Shown: positions 1 to 6,368 of the stretch, one piece after another
Layout of the letters: every line of letters begins with the position of its first letter
How positions within the stretch are numbered: position 1 is the first letter of the stretch
Assembly: GCA_902781245.1 (NCBI GenBank)
Contig: CACZIP010000110.1
Coordinates: 1-6,833, forward strand
Source of the DNA: an uncultured Coriobacteriaceae bacterium
GTDB taxonomy: Bacteria > Actinomycetota > Coriobacteriia > Coriobacteriales > Eggerthellaceae
DNA: 6,833 nt
Direction: 5' to 3'
Notes under the pieces: generated by a model
Seen by the model: only the letters and a program-made list of their open reading frames with translations
The model's database searches: none
Told to the model about the DNA's origin: nothing
Made by a program: the position numbers and the translations under genes

Positions 1-116
1 TTCAAACCGAAGGCCCGTTTTCGTATGCGCAGGTTGATGACGAGCTGAGGAATTGCAAGACGAAAGACGGACAAGACAACATGACGGATGCGGAAGTCAT
101 GCAGATGCGTGGTTGA
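1..116 (+). CDS. C-terminal fragment of an unrecognised protein
   Basis: This is the tail of a gene that begins before the window. The frame starting at base 3 stays open for 37 codons and stops at TGA 114-116; the other two plus-strand frames stop by about base 48. The peptide is hydrophilic and ends in ...TDAEVMQMRG, with an acidic, helix-like character (YAQVDDELRNCKTK earlier on). There is no membrane segment or recognisable motif, so I assign no function. It lies 140 bases upstream of comEA on the same strand, so it could be co-transcribed, but the gap is larger than those inside the comEA-comEC-holA group. A chance open frame of this length is possible. Confidence 0.45.
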   Translation, partial: QTEGPFSYAQVDDELRNCKTKDGQDNMTDAEVMQMRG

Positions 117-203
117 AATTACGCGATACTCCTTGGTCAGTCAGATAACGAAAGATGGGTAGCGCAAAGGTCGTTTCACGGTCCGTTTGCGGTTCCGTTG
201 ATG

Positions 204-236
204 GATTGCATGCTTAGCATCTCCAGTGTCGCAATC
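204..236 (+). other. Possible hairpin in the comEA leader
   Basis: GATTGC (204-209) is matched by GCAATC (231-236). Inside it a small hairpin, ATGC-TTA-GCAT (210-220), stacks directly on the left arm. The structure ends seven bases before the comEA ribosome binding site, so it could influence comEA translation, but the stems are short and may be chance. There is no T-run after it, so it is not a typical intrinsic terminator. I see no convincing sigma-70-type promoter in 117-256; the best candidates have poor boxes or spacing. Confidence 0.25.
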
Positions 237-242
237 GTAAGC

Positions 243-248
243 GAGGAG
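243..248 (+). promoter_or_regulatory. Ribosome binding site of comEA
   Basis: GAGGAG lies eight bases before the ATG at 257. This strong Shine-Dalgarno match fixes the comEA start, which is also the ATG giving the expected short cytoplasmic N-terminus before the membrane anchor. Confidence 0.75.
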
Positions 249-256
249 ATGAGAAC

Positions 257-895
257 ATGGACCTGGACACACTTGAAAAGATGCATTCCAAGCTCAGCCT
301 CGCAGATTTGGGCAAGCCGGCGCTCATCGGGATTGCGGTACTTGTCATCATGGTGGCAGTCTTGGCCGGCCGAAACCTCATCGGAACTGCCACCGCCACA
401 GAATTCGAGCTCTCATCAGATGCGTCATCGATTGAGGAAACCGCATCGGACGGGGGATCACATAAAACAGAAACACTGTTCGTGCACGTTTCGGGTTGCG
501 TTGCGAATCCTGGCCTTTACGAACTCGAGGAGGGGAGCAGGTTGGCTTCGGCGATTGAAGCAGCAGGAGGGTTTACAGAAGATGCTGCTTGCGATTCGGT
601 CAACCTCGCTCGCCGACTTGAAGATGGCGAGATGGTGGTTGTCTTGCCTATGTCTGCTGGAAGCGGTGCAAATGAGGAGATTCCTGAAGTGAAAACGGCA
701 AGCAGCCTCATAAACATCAACACCGCTACCGCTGAAGAGCTCGAGCAGTTGCCGGGTATCGGGCCGTCAACTGCCCAGAAGATCGTGTCCGACCGAATGG
801 CCAACGGTTCATTCAAAAGCCCAGACGACTTGAAGCGTGTTACAGGTATCGGGGACAAGAAGTTCGAGACAATCTCCGCGCTTATCTGCGTCTGA
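257..895 (+). CDS. comEA: ComEA, membrane-anchored competence DNA-binding protein
   Basis: This is the DNA receptor for natural transformation. ComEA is tethered in the membrane, binds incoming double-stranded DNA outside the cell and passes it to the ComEC channel. The 212-residue protein has the family architecture in order. A short cytoplasmic N-terminus is followed by one membrane segment at about residues 22-38 (rich in A, L, I, V) and a Ser/Glu-rich linker at about 50-72. An SLBB-like domain spans about 74-131 (VHVSGCVANPGLYEL, then GSRLASAIEAAGG). A C-terminal pair of helix-hairpin-helix motifs spans about 151-212, with NINTATAEELEQLPGIG at 153-169 and a second GIG at 197-199; these glycine loops contact the DNA backbone. 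Length is normal for the family. The stop TGA (893-895) overlaps the comEC ATG by one base, which implies translational coupling. Family assignment is secure; whether the organism is competent cannot be told from here. Confidence 0.95.
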   Translation: MDLDTLEKMHSKLSLADLGKPALIGIAVLVIMVAVLAGRNLIGTATATEFELSSDASSIEETASDGGSHKTETLFVHVSGCVANPGLYELEEGSRLASAIEAAGGFTEDAACDSVNLARRLEDGEMVVVLPMSAGSGANEEIPEVKTASSLININTATAEELEQLPGIGPSTAQKIVSDRMANGSFKSPDDLKRVTGIGDKKFETISALICV

Positions 896-3216
896 TGGGC
901 GAATCGCAAAACTGGCGTGCTAAGCCCGAGCGTCCTGCATTAACGCCAGCGTTCATCATTGGATTTGCGTTGTGGGCAGCTTGCTCGGCTGTGTATCTTT
1001 ATGCACGTGACGCAAGTATCGAAACGTGCTTCAAGTGCGGGATAATCGCGGGCGCTGTATCGATTCTCGCGACATCTGCTCTCGCATGCAGGCAAATTCC
1101 GAAAATGGTAGCGATCATCGTGCTGTCTGTTAGCCTTGGCGCAACGTTGGCGGCTTTCGATGCCATTCATGTGAAAGAAGCTGCAAACGAATTCGAGCAA
1201 ATGGAGACAATCGAGGCAACGGTTGTTCTCGAGGAGGATTCTTCGGCAACTGAATCAGGCGAACGAGCTCTTGCACGGCTAGAAGGTAGAGCAGCGCCGA
1301 GACACGTGACGCTTTACTTGAAGCAAGATGAGCCGCTGTTACAGGGCGATTGCTTGCATGTCAAGGCAAAGGTCCATGCAGTGGACTTCGCGGAATCGGA
1401 GTATTCCTGGTCAAGGGCATCTTCCGCATCGTTATATGTTACGTCCTTCGAACTGCAGGATGATACATCCCCATTGGGGCATTTGAGGGCTATACGCAAA
1501 GCTGCGCTCGAGGCGTTTAGCGAAGGAAGCACCGAGTCGGGGATGCTAAAAGCCGTGACATGCGGATATCGTCACGACTTTAACGGATCGGATGAGTATC
1601 GAGCATTCCAAACATGCGGTTTGGCCCATCTCGTTGCTGTTTCGGGCGCCCATCTTGCAATTGTGGCGGGAATCGTGCTGGCTGCCATGAACTCGCTGAG
1701 AACACCGCGTTGGTGCACGGTTGTGGCAACGGTTGGCGTAATGCTCGCATATCTCGTTTTGTCAGGATTACCCGCCTCTGCCATTAGGGCAACCATCATG
1801 TCTTCGATCGGACTCATGTCATTTTTCGGCAGCCGGAGGCCTTCGGCCATGAATGCTCTTGGCATAGGTATGTGCTTGATGATTGCATCAGAAGCACATC
1901 AGGCTGTTTCTGCATCGTTTTGCCTGTCATGCTTGTCGACGGCTGGCATCATTTTGTTTTCACCGCTTTTGAGTTTTTGGTTCGAGCGTTTGCCGATTCT
2001 TCGATTAAGTGCCATCGGCCAACCGTTGTCTCTAACTTTTTCTGCAGGCATTCTCTCCCAGCTTTATGCAACTTCCATGTTCGGTCTTGTTCCAATGATT
2101 TCGCCGCTTGCAAACATAGTTTGCGCTCCGCTACTTCCGCTCGTTTGCGGCATAGGCATCGTTGGAGCGCTTTCGTTCGTCATGCACTTGCCTTGCAGTT
2201 CGCTCATAGGATTAGCTGCTGTAAAGTGCGCATCTCTGCTCGATACGATTGCAGTTGCGCTCTCATACATTCCCTATGCAAGCATCCCTTTTCAAGTCGG
2301 AACCGGAGAGGCGCTCGCTGTCTCGTTCGCTGTAGCTGCGGTGTTGTGGGTGGTGTGGCTGAAACTCGATGCGCGAATCGTGTGTCTGGCCCTCTTTGCA
2401 TGTGCCATTGCTTTCGTTGCATACGACAGCGCAGCGGCGTCTGGAGACGTTATCGTCATGCTCGATGTTGGCCAGGGCGACTCGATACTTCTTCGGAGTC
2501 AAGGCCATGCGATGCTCGTCGACACGGGGAACCAGGATTCGATGCTTATCTCTGCGCTTGGGAGAAACCATGTTCGCCATCTTGACGAAGTTCTTCTCAC
2601 GCATGCTGATGATGACCATGTTGGGTCACTTGATGCTCTTGCGAGCTGTGTTGAGGTGGATCGGGTCGTAGTAGCCGAGGATATGCTGACATGCAACGAC
2701 GAGTCATGTCGTGAGGCTATCGAGCAAGCTGGAAAAGTATCGCGAGAGTTCGTTGGGGTGTCAGTAGGCGACGAATTTGAAGTAGGTGCATTTAACTGCA
2801 AGGTTATCTGGCCGCATGGATTCAAGGACGCTGGCGGCAATGCTGACAGCTTGTGTCTGATCGTCTCGTATGATGGAAATGGTGATGGTGAAACTGATGC
2901 CACCGCGTTGTTTCTCGGTGACGCGGAAAAAGAAGAGCTCAAAGCTATGTTGAGTGAGCAACGGATGGCATCGATCGACATCATCAAAGTAGGCCATCAC
3001 GGCTCGATGAACGGAATTACGGCAGCTGAGGCCGAGAGGCTCCATCCTGAGATTGCACTGATAGGAGTTGGCAAGCACAATCGCTATGGTCATCCAAGCG
3101 AAGAGGTCCTCAACATCTTCCAAGAGATTGGTTGCACAGTTTTTAGAACGGATGAGCAAGGTGATATTGCTTGTTCGTTGAATGCGGAGAACGTAAGCGT
3201 GCATACGATGAAGTAG
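895..3216 (+). CDS. comEC: ComEC/Rec2 DNA-uptake channel with beta-lactamase-like domain
   Basis: This polytopic membrane protein is thought to carry single-stranded DNA across the cytoplasmic membrane during transformation. At 773 residues it is full length for the family. The N-terminal region (about 20-200) has membrane segments and an extracellular OB-like part (DUF4131 type). The central competence domain (about 215-480) contains the hallmark GLAHLVAVSGAHLAI at 242-256 and many hydrophobic helices. The C-terminal metallo-beta-lactamase-like domain begins at about 518 with MLDVGQGDSILL. It keeps its expected metal-site and fold motifs: VDTGN 542-546, THADDDHVG 569-577 (H570, D572, D574, H575), FLGD 673-676, GHHGS 700-704 and NRYGHP 729-734. 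This suggests an active nuclease domain, though that activity is inferred. The ATG at 895 overlaps the comEA stop (TGATG), so translation is probably coupled; there is no separate strong ribosome binding site. holA follows after nine bases. The gene ends with TAG. Confidence 0.96.
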   Translation: MGESQNWRAKPERPALTPAFIIGFALWAACSAVYLYARDASIETCFKCGIIAGAVSILATSALACRQIPKMVAIIVLSVSLGATLAAFDAIHVKEAANEFEQMETIEATVVLEEDSSATESGERALARLEGRAAPRHVTLYLKQDEPLLQGDCLHVKAKVHAVDFAESEYSWSRASSASLYVTSFELQDDTSPLGHLRAIRKAALEAFSEGSTESGMLKAVTCGYRHDFNGSDEYRAFQTCGLAHLVAVSGAHLAIVAGIVLAAMNSLRTPRWCTVVATVGVMLAYLVLSGLPASAIRATIMSSIGLMSFFGSRRPSAMNALGIGMCLMIASEAHQAVSASFCLSCLSTAGIILFSPLLSFWFERLPILRLSAIGQPLSLTFSAGILSQLYATSMFGLVPMISPLANIVCAPLLPLVCGIGIVGALSFVMHLPCSSLIGLAAVKCASLLDTIAVALSYIPYASIPFQVGTGEALAVSFAVAAVLWVVWLKLDARIVCLALFACAIAFVAYDSAAASGDVIVMLDVGQGDSILLRSQGHAMLVDTGNQDSMLISALGRNHVRHLDEVLLTHADDDHVGSLDALASCVEVDRVVVAEDMLTCNDESCREAIEQAGKVSREFVGVSVGDEFEVGAFNCKVIWPHGFKDAGGNADSLCLIVSYDGNGDGETDATALFLGDAEKEELKAMLSEQRMASIDIIKVGHHGSMNGITAAEAERLHPEIALIGVGKHNRYGHPSEEVLNIFQEIGCTVFRTDEQGDIACSLNAENVSVHTMK

Positions 3217-3225
3217 AATGGGCGT

Positions 3226-4194
3226 ATGAGCGAGAAACAAGCACAGAAACTTCTACCTGCCTATCTGGTTGTCGGCGAGGATGCGCTCTAGCGTCGCACG
3301 GTTCTCGAACGCTTGAGAAAACGCATTGCCGAATTAGGCGATTTCGAATTCAATCACGACGAGTTCGATGCTGAAAACGCCGATGGGAGCCAGATTGCGA
3401 TTGCATGCAACACTTTGCCGTTTGCAAGCGAGTTGAGGCTCGTCGAGGTATTCAACATCGAGAAGCTCAAAAAGCAGGATGCTGACGTGCTTGTCGCATA
3501 CCTCGCTGCTCCAAACCAAAGTACCGTGCTCGCATTGTCAGGCGAGAAGCTCGCAAAGAACTCGCGCCTCTACAAGGCGGTCGCCGATGTGGGTAAGACT
3601 GCAGTGATTGAATGTGCTCCTCTGAAGCGCTACGAGCTTGTCAAAGCGCTCAGGTCCATGGCGGTCGGTCATGGGTTCACCCTAACCGAAGGTGCAGCTG
3701 ATGCGCTTGTGATGCTGGTTGGCGAGGATACGATTCGCCTCGATACCGAGTTGAAGAAACTTGCGCTTGCTCACGTAGGGTCTGACCCTGTTACGGAGCG
3801 GGAGGTCAAGGCGCTCGTTGCGCGTACGAACGAGGTTAAACCTTGGGAATTCGTCGACGCATTTTCTGCACGCGACCTCAAACGATGCCTTGCATTGTTG
3901 CCGTTAGTAGAATCGACATCGGCCTATGCCCTTATCGCAATGTGTACGAATCGGCTCCGTGAGCTCATTTGCGCGAAGTCTCTTGCTTCTAGAGGCGAAG
4001 CAGCGCAGCTCGCCAGCGTATTGAAGGCACCGCCATGGCGCGTGAAGAACCATGTGACCAACTCGCGGAAATTCTCCGATGACGAATTGAGACGTGCCAT
4101 CGTTTCTGCGCGCGATTGCGAGCGCGCAATGAAAAGCGGCGCGAATCCCGATAACGCTTTCAAGGATTGGCTTATCGAGGTGCTGGCCAAATAG
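3226..4194 (+). CDS. holA: DNA polymerase III delta subunit, interrupted by an in-frame stop at codon 22
   Basis: HolA is the delta subunit of the clamp loader; it opens the beta sliding clamp for replication. The gene should start at ATG 3226, nine bases after comEC, because the codons from there give the typical N-terminus LLPAYLVVGEDAL. That frame meets TAG at 3289-3291 (codon 22), then resumes perfectly with RRTVLERLRKRI and stays open to TAG 4192-4194, for a total of 322 positions, slightly short of but close to the usual 330-345. Later landmarks are TLPFASELRLVEV (probable clamp-contact region), EVKPWEFVDAFSAR and the C-terminal helical segment AIVSARDCERAMKSG. The only long start-to-stop reading begins at TTG 3313 (293 residues). 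It lacks the first beta strand and has no Shine-Dalgarno sequence. A base error in the sequence, a real nonsense mutation, readthrough or a downstream restart are all possible. The ribosome binding site before 3226 is weak, so coupling to comEC is likely. Family identity is firm; the functional state is uncertain. Confidence 0.88.
3289..3291 (+). other. In-frame amber codon inside holA
   Basis: TAG follows GTC GGC GAG GAT GCG CTC in the holA frame and precedes CGT CGC ACG GTT. Homologues usually have a charged or hydrophobic residue after the GED-x-x pattern, and one base change (AAG, CAG, GAG or TTG to TAG) would produce it. TAG is the normal terminator of comEC, holA and lepA in this window, so a genome-wide reassignment of TAG is unlikely. 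The base after the stop is C, a context known to favour readthrough. Confidence 0.9.
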
Positions 4195-4207
4195 GAAAAC
4201 ATTCATT

Positions 4208-4243
4208 TCGCTTGCATGCGCATATCAAGGTCAAGCGATTTTT
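4208..4243 (+). terminator. Intrinsic terminator of the comEA-comEC-holA operon
   Basis: TCGCTTG (4208-4214) pairs with CAAGCGA (4232-4238) to give a seven-base stem with a 17-base loop, followed directly by TTTTT (4239-4243). It begins 14 bases after the holA stop. It uses the left half of the larger inverted repeat, so it may compete with the long outer stem. Confidence 0.7.
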
Positions 4244-4265
4244 GTTGAGAGACCTTGGCTCGAGC

Positions 4266-4298
4266 AAAAATCGCGGCGAGCAATGCACATGCGAGCGA
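4266..4298 (-). terminator. Probable intrinsic terminator of lepA
   Basis: Read on the minus strand, this mirrors the holA terminator: TCGC (4298-4295), an interrupted stem, then GCGA (4274-4271) followed by TTTTT (4270-4266). It begins 25 bases after the lepA stop. The simple stem is shorter than on the plus strand, so termination may rely on the long outer 23-base pairing formed as the right arm and then the left arm are transcribed. Confidence 0.5.
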
Positions 4299-4323
4299 AA
4301 TGAATCAGAGGAAACCTGTTTCG

Positions 4324-6183
4324 CTAGTCGTCGACTTTCAGAATCGCCATGAAAGCCTCTTGGGGTACTTCGACCGAGCCGATGGCTTTCATACGCTTCT
4401 TGCCTTCCTTTTGCTTCTCAAGCAGCTTGCGCTTACGTGTGATGTCGCCGCCGTAGCATTTCGCCAAAACGTCTTTGCGCTTTGCCTTCACGGTCGTGCG
4501 GGCAAGAACGCGGCCGCCTACGGCCGCTTGGATAGGCACTTCAAACATCTGGCGGGGAATAATCTCTTTCAGCTTGCGAGCAAGGATGCTGCCGCGGTTG
4601 TAAGCGTTATCGGAATGGACGATGAACGACAACGCATCGACCGGTTTGCCTGCAAGCAAAATGTCGAGCTTGACGAGTTTGCTCGCACGGTAACCCGCCA
4701 TTTCGTAGTCAAGCGACGCATAACCTTTCGTAGATGACTTCAGACGGTCGAAGTAGTCCATGATCATTTCAGAAAGTGGCATCTCCCAGATGACTTCGAC
4801 TGTCGTTGACGAGAGGTAGTTCATGTTGACGAAGTTGCCCCTCCGCGCGTTGGTAAGGTCCATGACCGGACCGACGTAATCGGGCGGGACGAGAATTTTG
4901 ACTCTCAGGTACGGTTCTTCGATGCGCTCGATTTCCGAAGGATCGGGCATCTCCTGAGGAGAGTGAAGCGATACCATCTCTCCGTTCTTCTTGTACACGT
5001 GGTATTCGACCGATGGGGCCGTGGCCAACAAGTTGAGCCCGAATTCACGTTCGAGGCGTTCCTCGATGACTTCCATGTGCAGAAGGCCCAAGAAGCCTAC
5101 GCGGAAGCCGAATCCCAATGCGTGAGAGGTTTCGGGCTCCCACACCAAAGCCGGGTCGTTGAGCGCAAGTTTCTCGAGTGCTTCCTTGAGCGGTTCGTAT
5201 TGATCGCCTTCGATGGGGAAGAGGCCAGTGAATACCATGGGCTTTACGTCGCGGTAGCCAGGAAGCGCTTCGGTTGCGCGATTTGCCTTGTGGGTGATCG
5301 TGTCGCCAACCTTGACTTGCGCAACATCCTTCAGGCCCGTGACGAGATAGCCGACGTCGCCGACCGAAAGATCGGGAAGTGCAATCTCGGCAGGTTTGCG
5401 GGCGCCGACTTCCTCTACGAGGGCTTCTGTTCCAGCTGCCATCATGTAAATCTGGTCGCCCTTTTTAACCGAACCGTCAACTACGCGAACGAGTGCGACG
5501 ACTCCGCGGTAAGCGTCGAAATACGAATCGAAGATGAGGGCGCGCAGGGGTGCGTCTGCATTGCCGACCGGGGCGGGAATGTTGTAGACAACGGCTTCGA
5601 GAAGGTCGTGCACGCCTTCGCCGGTTTTTGCCGAGCACAGAACGGCATCGTCTGCTGGAATCGCCAATCCATCCTCGATCTGCTCGCGGGCACGGTCGGG
5701 GTCGGATGCAGGGAGATCGATCTTGTTGATCAGGGGGATGATTTCAAGATTCGCGTTCATTGCCATCATGGCGTTGGCAACCGTTTGCGCTTCGACACCT
5801 TGAGTGGCATCTACGACGAGAACGGCGCCTTCGCATGCCGCTAGGGATCGAGAGACCTCGTAGGTAAAGTCGACATGACCCGGTGTATCGATGAGGTTGA
5901 ACTCGTACGTTTCACCGTCGTCCGCCGTGTAATTGACGCGCACGGCTTGGCTTTTGATCGTGATGCCGCGCTCGCGCTCGATGTCCATCGTATCGAGCAG
6001 CTGTTCTTGCATATCGCGTGCTGACACGGTTCCCGTCTGCTCGAGAATTCGGTCAGAGAGAGTCGATTTGCCATGATCGATATGCGCGATAATCGAGAAG
6101 TTCCTGATGCGGTTCGGATCGTGATTGTCTGTATGTGTAGGGGCTGGGCTCAAACGTACTCGCTTTCGGATGGATTTGTTCAA
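4324..6183 (-). CDS. lepA: LepA, elongation factor 4 (ribosomal back-translocase GTPase)
   Basis: LepA is a translational GTPase that binds the ribosome and is linked to back-translocation, ribosome biogenesis and growth under stress. All GTPase motifs are present (numbered from TTG 6183): P-loop AHIDHGKS 33-40, switch I RGITIKS 72-78, DTPGH 99-103, NKID 153-156 and SAKTG 184-188. Beta-barrel and EF-G-like domains follow, then the LepA-specific C-terminus with RKRKLLEKQKEGKKRMK and VPQEAFMAIL. The gene is full length: 619 residues from TTG 6183 or 609 from TTG 6153 (family about 600). No ATG or GTG lies between the upstream in-frame TAG and the P-loop. TTG 6183 has AGG directly against it. 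TTG 6153 has GCGAG five bases upstream and lies about 30 bases inside a transcript from the predicted promoter, so it may be the true start. lepA converges with holA and diverges from rpsT. The stop is TAG. Confidence 0.97.
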   Translation of the reverse strand: MNKSIRKRVRLSPAPTHTDNHDPNRIRNFSIIAHIDHGKSTLSDRILEQTGTVSARDMQEQLLDTMDIERERGITIKSQAVRVNYTADDGETYEFNLIDTPGHVDFTYEVSRSLAACEGAVLVVDATQGVEAQTVANAMMAMNANLEIIPLINKIDLPASDPDRAREQIEDGLAIPADDAVLCSAKTGEGVHDLLEAVVYNIPAPVGNADAPLRALIFDSYFDAYRGVVALVRVVDGSVKKGDQIYMMAAGTEALVEEVGARKPAEIALPDLSVGDVGYLVTGLKDVAQVKVGDTITHKANRATEALPGYRDVKPMVFTGLFPIEGDQYEPLKEALEKLALNDPALVWEPETSHALGFGFRVGFLGLLHMEVIEERLEREFGLNLLATAPSVEYHVYKKNGEMVSLHSPQEMPDPSEIERIEEPYLRVKILVPPDYVGPVMDLTNARRGNFVNMNYLSSTTVEVIWEMPLSEMIMDYFDRLKSSTKGYASLDYEMAGYRASKLVKLDILLAGKPVDALSFIVHSDNAYNRGSILARKLKEIIPRQMFEVPIQAAVGGRVLARTTVKAKRKDVLAKCYGGDITRKRKLLEKQKEGKKRMKAIGSVEVPQEAFMAILKVDD

Positions 6184-6190
6184 CCTGACT

Positions 6191-6220
6191 ATTCTATTCT
6201 AAATTTTTTAGACGACGCAA
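6191..6220 (-). promoter_or_regulatory. Candidate lepA promoter
   Basis: On the minus strand, TTGCGT (6220-6215) and TAGAAT (6196-6191) are separated by 18 bases, a fair sigma-70-type match. A second TAGAAT (6201-6196) overlaps it, but with 13 bases its spacing is poor. Transcription would begin near 6184, right at the first possible TTG codon. That implies either a leaderless lepA message or use of the TTG at 6153. Confidence 0.4.
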
Positions 6221-6289
6221 CTAGATTCAAGCGTTCATGTGGGAAAACGCCGTCTTTGTGCAAATTATGTCGTGTAGGGAAAACCCCAG

Positions 6290-6319
6290 GTGACAGTAAA
6301 AAGCCTACTATGCTAAGAT
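6290..6319 (+). promoter_or_regulatory. Promoter of rpsT, extended -10 type
   Basis: GTGACA (6290-6295) and TAAGAT (6314-6319) are spaced by 18 bases, and TGC at 6311-6313 supplies the TG of an extended -10 element. Transcription should start near 6326, giving an rpsT leader of roughly 43 bases. Just upstream is GGGAAAACCCC (6277-6287), and the word GGGAAAAC occurs twice (6241-6248 and 6277-6284). The repeats could be regulatory or chance. Confidence 0.65.
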
Positions 6320-6354
6320 TTACGGGTTTCGTCTGGAAACAAAGATAATAACTA

Positions 6355-6360
6355 CGGAGG
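6355..6360 (+). promoter_or_regulatory. Ribosome binding site of rpsT
   Basis: CGGAGG lies eight bases before the GTG at 6369. This strong site decides in favour of the GTG start, which gives exactly the conserved S20 N-terminus ANIKSQKKR. Confidence 0.85.
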
Positions 6361-6368
6361 AACTTAGA

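Larger units (their letters stand above)
4201..4305. repeat. Long imperfect inverted repeat between holA and lepA
   Basis: The 23-base left arm (4201-4223) and right arm (4283-4305) are inverted copies, with 21 of 23 positions pairing. One exception (4213 with 4293) is a G-U wobble in the plus-strand RNA, and the other (4219 with 4287) a G-U wobble in the minus-strand RNA. A second, perfect 10-base inverted repeat lies inside it: GCGATTTTTG at 4235-4244 and CAAAAATCGC at 4265-4274. Each half therefore reads outward-in as ATTCATTTCGCT...GCATG...GCGATTTTTG on its own strand. The position between two converging genes points to a two-way terminator. A small palindromic mobile repeat is an alternative; the near-matching flanks AGGAAAAC (4193-4200) and AGGAAAC (4309-4315) are only weak support for that. 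Confidence 0.85.

Noticed and set aside
117..256. A tRNA or small RNA gene upstream of comEA
   Set aside because: No T-arm or acceptor pattern, no promoter plus terminator pair; only short hairpins are visible.
198..692. A 164-codon plus-strand open frame starting upstream of comEA
   Set aside because: It overlaps comEA in another frame and lacks a ribosome binding site, while comEA has both strong motifs and a strong site.
1872..2585. A 237-codon plus-strand open frame inside comEC
   Set aside because: It is in another frame within the conserved membrane and metallo-beta-lactamase regions of ComEC; its composition (rich in Arg, Cys, His, Ser) is typical of a shadow frame.
3214..3291. TAG as a sense codon throughout the genome (two TAG codons in one frame at 3214 and 3289)
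   Set aside because: comEC, holA and lepA all end naturally at TAG exactly where their families end, so TAG works as a normal stop here; only the one at 3289 is out of place.
4963..5844. A 293-codon plus-strand open frame opposite lepA
   Set aside because: It lies entirely antisense to a conserved lepA, has no family motif or good ribosome binding site, and is explained by codon bias of the opposite strand.
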